5,443 nt of DNA from Bacteroidota bacterium (lineage in GTDB: Bacteria; Bacteroidota; Bacteroidia; Flavobacteriales; Weeksellaceae), in contig JAEZWE010000025.1 in NCBI GenBank assembly GCA_023420435.1, positions 1 through 5,443 on the forward strand, in the 5' to 3' direction. Both the position numbers and the translations under genes were made by a program. The notes under the pieces were generated by a model, which saw only the letters and a program-made list of their open reading frames with translations, did not search any database and was not told where the DNA came from. Shown here piece after piece: positions 1 to 5,443 of this stretch. Each line of letters starts with the position of its first letter. Within the stretch, counting starts at the first letter, position 1.

Positions 1-405
1 ATTTGGTATAATGCTGTAATTCGTGGTGATGTTCACTACATCAAACTGGGAAATAAAGTGAATGTTCAAGACAATGCGATGTTGCATTGCACGTATGAAA
101 AATTTCCGCTAGAAATAGGAGATAATGTTTCTATTGGGCATAATGCCATTGTTCATGGATGTAAAATTCAGGATAATGTTTTGATTGGGATGGGTGCTAT
201 TGTGATGGACGATTGTTTGGTGGAAAGCAATTCGATTGTGGGTGCAGGTTCTGTAGTAACACAAGGAACCATTATAAAATCCGGAGAAGTTTGGGGCGGA
301 ATTCCCGCAAAAAAAATAAAAGATTTGTCTTCCGAACTTTTAGAAGGCGAAGTAAACAGAATCGCCAATAATTATGTGAAATATTCTTCGTGGTATAAGG
401 GTTAG
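1..405 (+). CDS. Gamma-carbonic anhydrase family protein (YrdA/PaaY-like), 5' end missing
   Basis: The reading frame is open from base 1, so the gene starts upstream of the window; 134 residues are visible and the family usually has about 170, so roughly 35-40 are missing. The protein is built of hexapeptide repeats (for example LEIGDN, VSIGHN, AIVHGC, LIGMGA, IVGAGS) that form the left-handed beta-helix of this family, ending in the usual GGIPAKKIKDLS segment and a C-terminal helix. In fragment numbering, the active-site pattern of gamma-class enzymes is present: RGD at 8-10, QD at 23-24, and metal-ligand histidines H29, H47 and H52 (the IGHNAIVH motif). Family members act as cytosolic trimers binding Zn or Fe between subunits; many YrdA/PaaY homologues have weak or unproven carbonic anhydrase activity, so the reaction is likely but not certain. 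A GTG at 58 is internal and is not the true start. It is convergent with the lipoprotein gene that follows. Confidence 0.93.
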   Translation: MWYNAVIRGDVHYIKLGNKVNVQDNAMLHCTYEKFPLEIGDNVSIGHNAIVHGCKIQDNVLIGMGAIVMDDCLVESNSIVGAGSVVTQGTIIKSGEVWGGIPAKKIKDLSSELLEGEVNRIANNYVKYSSWYKG

Positions 406-422
406 GATTTAGGGATTAGGTT
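402..422. repeat. Three tandem TTAGGNN heptamers
   Basis: TTAGG occurs at 402, 409 and 416 at an exact spacing of 7 bases (TTAGGAT, TTAGGGA, TTAGGTT). The array begins inside the last codons of the carbonic anhydrase gene (its TAG stop is at 403-405) and runs into the short gap before the convergent lipoprotein gene. The pattern is seen directly; no function can be assigned from three short copies. Confidence 0.5.
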
Positions 423-448
423 GTAGTTTTAAAATAATAAATAAGGAA

Positions 449-901
449 TTATTGTTCTGTAATTTGGGATTCAGCATTCATTAAAACCGCTTTTCCATTT
501 TCACATTTTATTCCGGAAGGAGGTTGAACCATCATACAATCCGAAACAATATCATATTTTTTGTTGAAATCCGAATTTAGTTGCGTGTAATTTTGAATTT
601 TTGGAATGATCTCATCTTCTATTTCAATGGGATACGCCAAATATTCAGCAGGTCCACCACAAGCTTTGGAACCAATTGGAGAAATTCTCCATTTATCGGA
701 AGAAACACATGGATTTTTTACAATCATCTCATCAATTTCTGCTCTTAAATCTTGTAAAATTTTAGAATCCTGCTGTTGTGAAACTCCATTTTTAGGTTTC
801 TGAGATATATCTTTTGGAAGGGTATCGGGATCAATAGTTTGTTTTGTTTTGCATGAAAATAGGAATGTGAATATGGTAAGAATCAGAATAGTATTTTTCA
901 T
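449..901 (-). CDS. Uncharacterised small lipoprotein with a conserved-looking Cys-rich C-terminal domain
   Basis: The 150-residue protein starts with a classic lipoprotein signal: MKN, a hydrophobic stretch at 4-15, then the lipobox LFSC with the acylated cysteine at 17, so the mature protein should be membrane-anchored on the periplasmic side. Residues 18-45 are polar and low in complexity (a linker), and 46-62 are probably helical. The C-terminal domain (about 63-145) holds four further cysteines (65, 81, 122, 133) that could pair as disulfides in the periplasm. It also has the segments GSKACGGPAEYLAY (77-90), a YN-like helix (about 105-116), IVSDCMMVQPPSG (118-130) and CENGKAV (133-139). 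I recall similar CGGP...SDC...C arrangements in other hypothetical bacterial lipoproteins but cannot name a characterised family, so no function is proposed. The start at 901 is supported by the signal peptide and by a promoter-like site just upstream. It is divergent from the helicase gene. Confidence 0.85.
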   Translation of the reverse strand: MKNTILILTIFTFLFSCKTKQTIDPDTLPKDISQKPKNGVSQQQDSKILQDLRAEIDEMIVKNPCVSSDKWRISPIGSKACGGPAEYLAYPIEIEDEIIPKIQNYTQLNSDFNKKYDIVSDCMMVQPPSGIKCENGKAVLMNAESQITEQ

Positions 902-917
902 TTTTTTTTACTTTTCC

Positions 918-949
918 CAAATTTATCAAAAATTTTGCCGCACCTTAAA
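918..949 (-). promoter_or_regulatory. Probable Bacteroidota promoter for the lipoprotein gene
   Basis: On the minus strand TAAATTTG (plus positions 918-925) matches the Bacteroidota -7 consensus TAnnTTTG exactly. A TTTA (946-949) 20 bases upstream is one mismatch from the -33 box TTTG. Transcription would start near 911-914, giving a leader of about 10-13 bases that is almost all A next to the ATG. Such A-rich leaders without a Shine-Dalgarno are usual in this phylum. Confidence 0.55.
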
Positions 950-966
950 TTATCTTGTAATTTCCT

Positions 967-974
967 TATTTTTG
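967..974 (+). promoter_or_regulatory. Possible -7 element for the helicase gene, implying a leaderless mRNA
   Basis: TATTTTTG matches TAnnTTTG exactly but ends only 4 bases before the helicase ATG at 979. No TTTG is present 17-23 bases upstream; the nearest one (934-937) is 29 bases away, so the -33 box is missing or weak. If this element is used, transcription begins at about 978-981, at or within the start codon. An in-frame TGA at 973-975 rules out an earlier start for the protein. Confidence 0.4.
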
Positions 975-978
975 ACTG

Positions 979-3111
979 ATGAATGATTCTCTTTTTGCCT
1001 TAGCAGAACATACCAACCGAAGTATTTTCCTTACCGGAAAAGCAGGAACCGGAAAAACCACTTTTTTAAATGATTTTGTAACCAAAACTCAGAAAAAATA
1101 TATTGTGGTTGCTCCAACTGGTATTGCAGCGATTAATGCAGGAGGTGTTACGATTCACTCGATGTTTGGACTTCCACTTCGTCCTTTTTTGCCAACAACG
1201 GAACGTATCGACGGAAACTTAGGAAATAATATTGTCGATTTAGCACAGCATTTCAAATACCGAAAAGAAAAACTAAAATTGCTGCGAGAAGTAGAAATTA
1301 TTATCGTTGATGAGGTTTCTATGCTTCGAGCTGATGTTTTGGATATGATGGATTTTTCGCTTCGTCATGTTCGTAGAAATCCACAAAAATTTGGTGGGGT
1401 TCAAATGCTTTTTATTGGCGACCTTTATCAGCTTCCACCTGTGGTTCGAGATGAATATATTTTGAAACAATATTACCAATCTCCATTTTTTTTCGACAGT
1501 CTTGCATTGAAAGAATTGCCATTAATTACTTTAGAACTCACTAAAGTTTACCGACAGAAAGACGAACATTTTTTAGAAATTCTCAATGCTATTCGTGATG
1601 GAAATACGCACGATATCGATTTTGAAAAACTGAATGATCGTTTTGATCCGGATTTCGAACCTAAAGATGAACCTTACGTTTATCTTACTTCTCATAACAG
1701 AATTGCAGACGAGATAAACCAAAAAAAATTAAAAGAACTTTCCGGAAAATCACACCTTTATAAAGCTAAAATTACTGGAGATTTTCGGGAAAATCAATAT
1801 CCCAATGAAGAAATTTTGGAACTCAGAGTTGGAACACAAATTATGTTTATCAGAAATGATGCAACGAGTGAAAAAAAATATTTTAACGGAAAATTAGCGG
1901 AGGTTACGCATTTGGATGAGGATGAAATTTGGGTTTTAATAGATGGTGATGATGAAGAGTATCAGTTAAAACGTGAAGTTTGGGAACAGAAAGTATATTC
2001 TTTAGATTCTGAAAAAAATATAAAAGAAGAAGTAATGGGAAGTTTTGAGCAATTTCCGATTCGTTTAGCTTGGGCGGTTACTATTCATAAAAGTCAAGGT
2101 TTAACGTTTGACCGATTAATTATTGATGCAGGAAAATCTTTTGCTTCAGGACAAGTGTATGTTGCACTTTCCAGATGCAGAACTTTGGAGGGAATAGTCC
2201 TAAAATCTAAAATTACTCCTGAAATTATTTTTAGCGATCATCGTGTTGAAAATTTTCAAAATGAAACCAATGCTAATGACAGAATTGAAGAAATTCTGGA
2301 AGTAGAAAAATACGATTATGCCATTTCAAAAGTGCTTCGTTATGCAGAATGTAGATGGATTCGAAAATCTTTGGAAGAATGGTATAACACTTCATTGGTG
2401 AGCAAAAATGTAGATAAAGCAAAAGTTAAAAAGCTGTATGCTTCTATAAAAAGTGAAACCGAAAATGTAATTGGAATTTTTGAAAAATTTGAAAAAATTC
2501 TCCACCAGAAGCATCGAAAGTTTATTAAAGGAGAAGAAAAATGGGAAGAAATTGAGCAAAAATCTGAAGGAGCCATCAATTATTTCTTCAAAAATGTAAA
2601 TCAGAAAATTTTTGATTCATTAAAAGAGTTTTATGCGGAAACAAAAGGCATTAAAGGTTTGAAAACCTATAACGACGATTTTCGGGTTTTTCTTGATGAT
2701 CTTGAAGATTATTTAAAGGATCTGCGAAATGTCTATTTGCTGGAAAAACCACTTTTTGATGAAAAAAATGATGTGAAAATTTCTACAAAAATTGAAAAAA
2801 TTCCTTCACACATTCTTACCTATCAAATGTTTGAAGATGGAAAAACCATTCCTGAAATCGCCAAAGAAAGAGGCTTGGTAAACGAAACCATTTATGGACA
2901 TTTAGCCAGATTTGCGGAGCAAGGAGTTTTGGATATTAAACGAGTTTTGTCGAAAGAAAAAATTACTGCTTTTGAAAAAGAATTCAAAAAGAAAAATCAC
3001 GAAAATTTGAACGAATGGAAAAAAAATCTTCCACCAGAATTTGAATTTAATGAAATCAGAATTCTTCTCAATCATTACAATTGGTTGAAAAACAAAGAGA
3101 ATTCAGCTTAG
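979..3111 (+). CDS. Superfamily 1 DNA helicase, Pif1/RecD2-like, with C-terminal helix-turn-helix
   Basis: This 710-residue ATP-dependent helicase carries all main SF1 motifs in order: Walker A GKAGTGKTT (20-28), motif Ia VAPTGIAAINAGG with TIHSMFGL (44-65), Walker B IIIVDEVSML (107-116), motif III GDLYQLPPV (148-156), motif IV region KVYRQKD (189-195), motif V TIHKSQGLTFD (368-378) and motif VI VYVALSRCR (393-401, with the arginine finger candidate R399). The TIHKSQG and ALSR motifs and the GDxxQLPP loop are typical of the Pif1/RecD group, which unwinds DNA 5' to 3' and resolves forks, R-loops or G-quadruplexes. After the core comes a charged, mostly helical region (about 430-600), then a helix-turn-helix (about 607-660, TYQMFEDGKTIPEIAKERGL) resembling the HTH_40 domain found at the C-termini of some RecQ and Pif1-type helicases. 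The start at 979 is the only plausible one: a stop lies two codons upstream and the next ATG is residue 62. No Shine-Dalgarno is visible. The exact substrate is not known from sequence. Confidence 0.93.
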   Translation: MNDSLFALAEHTNRSIFLTGKAGTGKTTFLNDFVTKTQKKYIVVAPTGIAAINAGGVTIHSMFGLPLRPFLPTTERIDGNLGNNIVDLAQHFKYRKEKLKLLREVEIIIVDEVSMLRADVLDMMDFSLRHVRRNPQKFGGVQMLFIGDLYQLPPVVRDEYILKQYYQSPFFFDSLALKELPLITLELTKVYRQKDEHFLEILNAIRDGNTHDIDFEKLNDRFDPDFEPKDEPYVYLTSHNRIADEINQKKLKELSGKSHLYKAKITGDFRENQYPNEEILELRVGTQIMFIRNDATSEKKYFNGKLAEVTHLDEDEIWVLIDGDDEEYQLKREVWEQKVYSLDSEKNIKEEVMGSFEQFPIRLAWAVTIHKSQGLTFDRLIIDAGKSFASGQVYVALSRCRTLEGIVLKSKITPEIIFSDHRVENFQNETNANDRIEEILEVEKYDYAISKVLRYAECRWIRKSLEEWYNTSLVSKNVDKAKVKKLYASIKSETENVIGIFEKFEKILHQKHRKFIKGEEKWEEIEQKSEGAINYFFKNVNQKIFDSLKEFYAETKGIKGLKTYNDDFRVFLDDLEDYLKDLRNVYLLEKPLFDEKNDVKISTKIEKIPSHILTYQMFEDGKTIPEIAKERGLVNETIYGHLARFAEQGVLDIKRVLSKEKITAFEKEFKKKNHENLNEWKKNLPPEFEFNEIRILLNHYNWLKNKENSA

Positions 3112-3659
3112 TAGTAATTCGTATTGTTCAGAATATTATCGTAGTTCGCTTCAGAAAGTTTGTTTTGATTATGATAAATTTTTAAAATTTCCGAATATTT
3201 TTTGAGATTGTTCTCCAGTGTTTGTTCAAAATTAACCTTAATTTCTTGCCCATTGTTGGTTTTCAGAATCATAGAATTTTCTGTTCCTTTGGTAGAAAAT
3301 CCGCGAAACTGACCTTTAATATCATTTCCAATAAACCTGATTTTGCTAATATTTTCCAGAGGAAAAGAGTCCCCATTCAAAACAATTTCATTTTCTTTTA
3401 GTTCCAGATTTCCCATGAAATTTCCTTCTTTGCCCCGGAAAAGGATGTAGTTCACGAAATTCAGTAAAATTAAAACGATTAAAACCATATTCATGGTAAA
3501 AGTGGCTTCCAACATTCGGTCTTTGTAACGGAAAAATTGCGGAAACATCGCTAAAATTAAGGTAAGAACAATCACTATTCCGGTCATAATTGCTAAAGTT
3601 TTAAAAATTTTTCCTAATGTAATTTTCTTTTGATCGAAAGGTTTTAAAGTTCTGAACAT
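3108..3659 (-). CDS. Two-helix membrane protein with a probable PH-like cytosolic domain, function unknown
   Basis: The 183-residue protein has a short basic N-terminus, two predicted membrane helices at about 20-40 and 53-74 separated by a short loop (FRYKDRMLEAT), and a soluble part from about 78. The soluble part alternates short beta-strands: GNLELKENEIVLNG (83-96), FPLENISKIRFIGND (99-113), NSMILKTNNGQEIKVNF (128-144), followed by a helix (about 146-163). This layout (strand, strand, 'x-L-x-x-I-x-x-I', strand, final helix) is what bacterial PH-like domains behind paired membrane helices look like in Bacteroidota; this assignment is inference from pattern, not a named family match. The basic RGKEG after helix 2 suggests that the soluble domain faces the cytoplasm. 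The C-terminus is Asn/Tyr-rich (NNTNYY). Its stop overlaps the stop of the convergent helicase by bases. It is divergent from mazG, and no partner can be inferred. Confidence 0.82.
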   Translation of the reverse strand: MFRTLKPFDQKKITLGKIFKTLAIMTGIVIVLTLILAMFPQFFRYKDRMLEATFTMNMVLIVLILLNFVNYILFRGKEGNFMGNLELKENEIVLNGDSFPLENISKIRFIGNDIKGQFRGFSTKGTENSMILKTNNGQEIKVNFEQTLENNLKKYSEILKIYHNQNKLSEANYDNILNNTNYY

Positions 3660-3677
3660 GTTGTTTTTTTAACGATG

Positions 3678-3709
3678 CAAAGATATTAAACTTTGTTACA
3701 ATCTTCAAT
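3678..3709 (-). promoter_or_regulatory. Probable promoter for the two-helix membrane protein gene
   Basis: On the minus strand TATCTTTG (plus 3678-3685) is a perfect TAnnTTTG -7 element, with ATTG (3706-3709, one mismatch to TTTG) 20 bases upstream. Transcription would start near 3671-3674, leaving a leader of about 12-15 bases that contains a run of seven A before the ATG at 3659. The -33 box lies inside the spacer of the opposing mazG promoter. Confidence 0.6.
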
Positions 3710-3722
3710 TAGTATAATTTTG
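3692..3722 (+). promoter_or_regulatory. mazG: Bacteroidota-consensus promoter for mazG
   Basis: TTTG (3692-3695), a spacer of exactly 19 bases, and TAATTTTG (3715-3722) match the Bacteroidota housekeeping-sigma consensus TTTG-N19-TAnnTTTG without a mismatch. The expected transcription start is about 3727-3730, giving a leader of about 15-18 bases before the ATG at 3745. There is no Shine-Dalgarno in that leader. This is the strongest promoter match in the window. Confidence 0.75.
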
Positions 3723-3744
3723 TAAAACAGAATAAAATTTCTTC

Positions 3745-4515
3745 ATGAATTCAAAAAAACAGAAACTCGAAGCTTTTTCAAAATTATTAGATATTATGGA
3801 CGATCTGCGCGAAAAATGTCCTTGGGATCAAAAGCAGGATTTGCAAAGTTTGCGACACCTTACTTTGGAAGAAGTTTACGAACTTTCGGATGCGATTTTA
3901 GTAGAAGATTTGGAAGAAATTAAAAAAGAATTGGGCGATGTTTTGTTGCATTTGGTTTTTTATTCTAAAATTGGTTCAGAGAAAAATGCTTTTGATATTG
4001 CTGATGTTATCCATTCTTTAAATGAAAAATTGATTTTTCGTCATCCTCATATTTATGGTGATGTTGAGGTGAAAGATGAAGAAGAAGTAAAGCAAAACTG
4101 GGAAAAACTGAAATTAAAAGAAGGAAATAAATCGGTTTTGGCGGGAGTTTCCAAAGCAACGCCAAGTTTGGTGAAAGCTTTTAGAATTCAGGAAAAAGTA
4201 AAAGGAATTGGTTTTGAATTTGAAAATGCAGAAGATGCGTGGAAAAAAGTGGAAGAAGAACTCGTTGAATTTCATGCTGAAGAAGATTCAGAAAAAAAAG
4301 AAACGGAACTGGGAGATGTTTTCTTTTCGCTGATCAATTATGCCAGAATTTCAGGAATTAATCCAGATTCTGCATTAGAAAAAACCAATTTAAAATTTAT
4401 TACAAGATTTCAGAAAATGGAAAAACTGGCTTTAGAAAGAAATTTAAATCTCTCCGAAATGTCTTTGGAAAAAATGGATTTGCTTTGGGAAGAAGCCAAA
4501 AAAATAAAGAATTAA
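3745..4515 (+). CDS. mazG: Nucleoside triphosphate pyrophosphohydrolase MazG
   Basis: MazG hydrolyses (d)NTPs to the monophosphate and pyrophosphate in the cytosol, clearing non-canonical nucleotides; in E. coli it also lowers ppGpp indirectly. The 256-residue protein has the full-length tandem-domain form (E. coli MazG is about 263). The N-terminal domain shows CPWDQKQ (25-31), the metal-binding EExxE at 42-46 and ExxD at 62-65 (ELGD), then FRHPHIYGD (98-106) and NWEKLK (118-123), both standard MazG landmarks. The C-terminal domain, which carries the main catalytic activity in E. coli, starts at GIGFEFEN (154-161) and has its own EExxE (171-175) and ELGD (188-191), so both Mg sites look intact. 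The start at 3745 agrees with the family length and with the consensus promoter upstream. It is monocistronic here, with a strong terminator 17 bases after the stop, and no mazEF toxin-antitoxin gene is next to it. Confidence 0.96.
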   Translation: MNSKKQKLEAFSKLLDIMDDLREKCPWDQKQDLQSLRHLTLEEVYELSDAILVEDLEEIKKELGDVLLHLVFYSKIGSEKNAFDIADVIHSLNEKLIFRHPHIYGDVEVKDEEEVKQNWEKLKLKEGNKSVLAGVSKATPSLVKAFRIQEKVKGIGFEFENAEDAWKKVEEELVEFHAEEDSEKKETELGDVFFSLINYARISGINPDSALEKTNLKFITRFQKMEKLALERNLNLSEMSLEKMDLLWEEAKKIKN

Positions 4516-4532
4516 AAATTAAGCTATATACT

Positions 4533-4566
4533 AAAAAACGCAATCCCAAAAGATTGCGTTTTTTTT
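4533..4566. terminator. Bidirectional Rho-independent terminator between mazG and nuoN
   Basis: CGCAATC (4539-4545), a 6-base loop CCAAAA, and GATTGCG (4552-4558) form a perfect 7-bp stem. It is flanked by six A on the left (4533-4538) and eight T on the right (4559-4566), which extend the stem and supply a U-tract in both directions. It sits between the convergent stops of mazG (4515) and nuoN (4582) and should end both transcripts. Confidence 0.88.
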
Positions 4567-4581
4567 ATTTTTTAATTCTTG

Positions 4582-5443
4582 TTATCTTAATGAAGCAAAT
4601 TGCATCGCAAAAAAATCCGGGAAAACTCCCAAAGCAACAATAGCTACAATAACAAAAACTGCAAGAATGTTATACGTTAAAGTTACTTTCTCCGAAGTGT
4701 TGAAACTACTTTCTTTAAAGAAAAACATGGCAATAATCAGACGTAAATAATAAGCAATTGAAATGGCAGAACCTAAAATAGCTACCAAAACCAAAAATGC
4801 TGCACCATTCATCGCTTGTGAAAATAATGCGAACTTTGCCATAAAACCTGCTGTTAAAGGTATACCTGCCATTGAAAGCATAGAAATTGCACCAACAGTT
4901 GCCAATAAAGGTTCTTTTTTAGCCAAACCTTTAAATGCATTGAAAGAAGTTTCTCTTTTCAGTTTTTCTACCCAAATCAACGTCATCATTACTCCAATAG
5001 TAGATAATGCATAAGCGAATAAATAGAAAGCTAAATTATAAGTCGAAAGGTTATTAATCCCGAAAAAGATGAGGGCAATATAACCAGCGTGAGAAACTGA
5101 AGAATATGCCAACATTCTTTTTGCGTTACTTTGCGCAAGTCCCATTGTATTGGCAAGAAAAAGCGTGATAATAACAAAAACGCCAATAATGTTTACCCAA
5201 GTTTCATAAATTCCAATAAATGGAATTGTCATTAATCTGAAAAATGCATAAAATCCTGAAATTTTAACAACACTCATCATAAAAGTTGTGATTAACGAAG
5301 GAGAACCTTGGTAAACATCCGGACTCCACATATGAAAAGGAGCTAAAGCTACTTTAAATGATATCGCCGCAATCATAAGAATTACTCCTAAAACCAACAT
5401 TAAATCTCCAGGAAATTTATTAACATAAGCCTGAACTTTATAC
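4582..5443 (-). CDS. nuoN: NADH-quinone oxidoreductase subunit N (complex I), N-terminal part outside the window
   Basis: NuoN is one of the three antiporter-like, proton-pumping membrane subunits of respiratory complex I. The frame stays open to the window end, so the ATG at 5400 is internal; 286 C-terminal residues are visible of the usual 450-490. Diagnostic segments (fragment numbering) are SFKVALAPFHMWSPDVYQGS (29-48), NAKRMLAYSSVSHAGY (106-121) and MAGIPLTAGFMAKF (191-204). Lysines K30, K60, K108 and K203 fall where E. coli NuoN has its functional membrane lysines; the 30-residue gap between the first two equals that between E. coli K217 and K247, and K203 fits K395. About eight to nine hydrophobic helices are present, as expected for this part of the antiporter fold, and the end (PDFFAMQFASLR) is the usual short tail. 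nuoN is normally the last gene of the nuo operon, which fits the terminator directly downstream; the rest of the operon should lie beyond the right edge. Confidence 0.95.
   Translation of the reverse strand, partial: YKVQAYVNKFPGDLMLVLGVILMIAAISFKVALAPFHMWSPDVYQGSPSLITTFMMSVVKISGFYAFFRLMTIPFIGIYETWVNIIGVFVIITLFLANTMGLAQSNAKRMLAYSSVSHAGYIALIFFGINNLSTYNLAFYLFAYALSTIGVMMTLIWVEKLKRETSFNAFKGLAKKEPLLATVGAISMLSMAGIPLTAGFMAKFALFSQAMNGAAFLVLVAILGSAISIAYYLRLIIAMFFFKESSFNTSEKVTLTYNILAVFVIVAIVALGVFPDFFAMQFASLR

Noticed and set aside
433..453. A/T-only inverted repeat (AATAAT...ATTATT) between the carbonic anhydrase and lipoprotein genes as a possible terminator.
   Set aside because: The stem has no G-C pairs, alternative pairings are equally good and there is no clean T-run in either direction; such repeats are expected by chance in DNA this AT-rich.
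901..909. Nine-base T run (poly-A on the coding strand) at the lipoprotein start as a phase-variation tract.
   Set aside because: A-rich leaders directly before ATG are normal for translation initiation in Bacteroidota, and several 8-base A or T runs occur inside the helicase gene, so the length is not special here.
1726..1733. Runs of eight A inside the helicase gene as programmed frameshift sites.
   Set aside because: The frame continues uninterrupted through all core motifs to a normal C-terminus, and no alternative-frame product or stimulating hairpin is evident.
2340..2579. Minus-strand open frame of 79 codons inside the helicase gene.
   Set aside because: It lies wholly opposite a strong coding sequence, and its serine/phenylalanine-rich product has the composition expected from the reverse of lysine/glutamate codons. 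It has no promoter or start context.
3099..3120. GAATT...AATTC inverted repeat across the overlapping stop codons as a shared terminator.
   Set aside because: The stem is only 5 bp with one G-C pair and is not followed by a T-run on either strand.
3660..4515. A mazEF-type toxin-antitoxin system near mazG.
   Set aside because: Neither neighbour resembles MazE or MazF; the upstream gene is a membrane protein on the other strand and the downstream gene is nuoN.
4763..5014. Plus-strand open frame of 83 codons opposite nuoN.
   Set aside because: It is the antisense shadow of conserved NuoN membrane helices, with no promoter-like site and no recognisable product.

Overview
The window looks like ordinary chromosomal DNA from a low-GC member of the Bacteroidota, most likely class Flavobacteriia (Chryseobacterium/Weeksellaceae-like). 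The evidence is the strongly AT-rich coding sequence, the absence of Shine-Dalgarno sites before the starts, Bacteroidota-type promoters (TTTG, about 19 bases, TAnnTTTG), and the style of the proteins. These include a Pif1-like helicase carrying a C-terminal helix-turn-helix and a short lipoprotein with an SC lipobox. The genus is an inference.

Layout from left to right. (1) Positions 1-405, plus strand: the 3' part of a gamma-class carbonic anhydrase family gene, cut by the window start. (2) 449-901, minus: a small uncharacterised lipoprotein, convergent with gene 1; the 43-base gap holds three tandem TTAGGNN heptamers and no good terminator. (3) 979-3111, plus: a complete 710-residue superfamily 1 (Pif1/RecD2-like) DNA helicase, divergent from the lipoprotein across a 77-base promoter region. 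(4) 3108-3659, minus: a two-helix membrane protein with a probable cytosolic PH-like domain; its stop codon overlaps that of the helicase. (5) 3745-4515, plus: mazG, a full-length tandem-domain nucleoside triphosphate pyrophosphohydrolase, divergent from gene 4 with two overlapping promoters. (6) A bidirectional terminator at 4533-4566. (7) 4582-5443, minus: the C-terminal 286 residues of nuoN, a proton-pumping subunit of respiratory complex I, cut by the window end.

Genes alternate in strand, so almost every one is its own transcription unit. They do not form one pathway: DNA maintenance (helicase), nucleotide-pool cleaning (MazG), respiration (NuoN), a carbonic-anhydrase-like enzyme and two envelope proteins of unknown role. 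No gene-free stretch exceeds 90 bases. I see no tRNA, rRNA, insertion sequence, CRISPR array or defence cassette, and nothing I would call a new biological system. The points most worth a second look are the apparently leaderless helicase mRNA, the interlocked promoters at 3678-3722, and the two uncharacterised envelope proteins.
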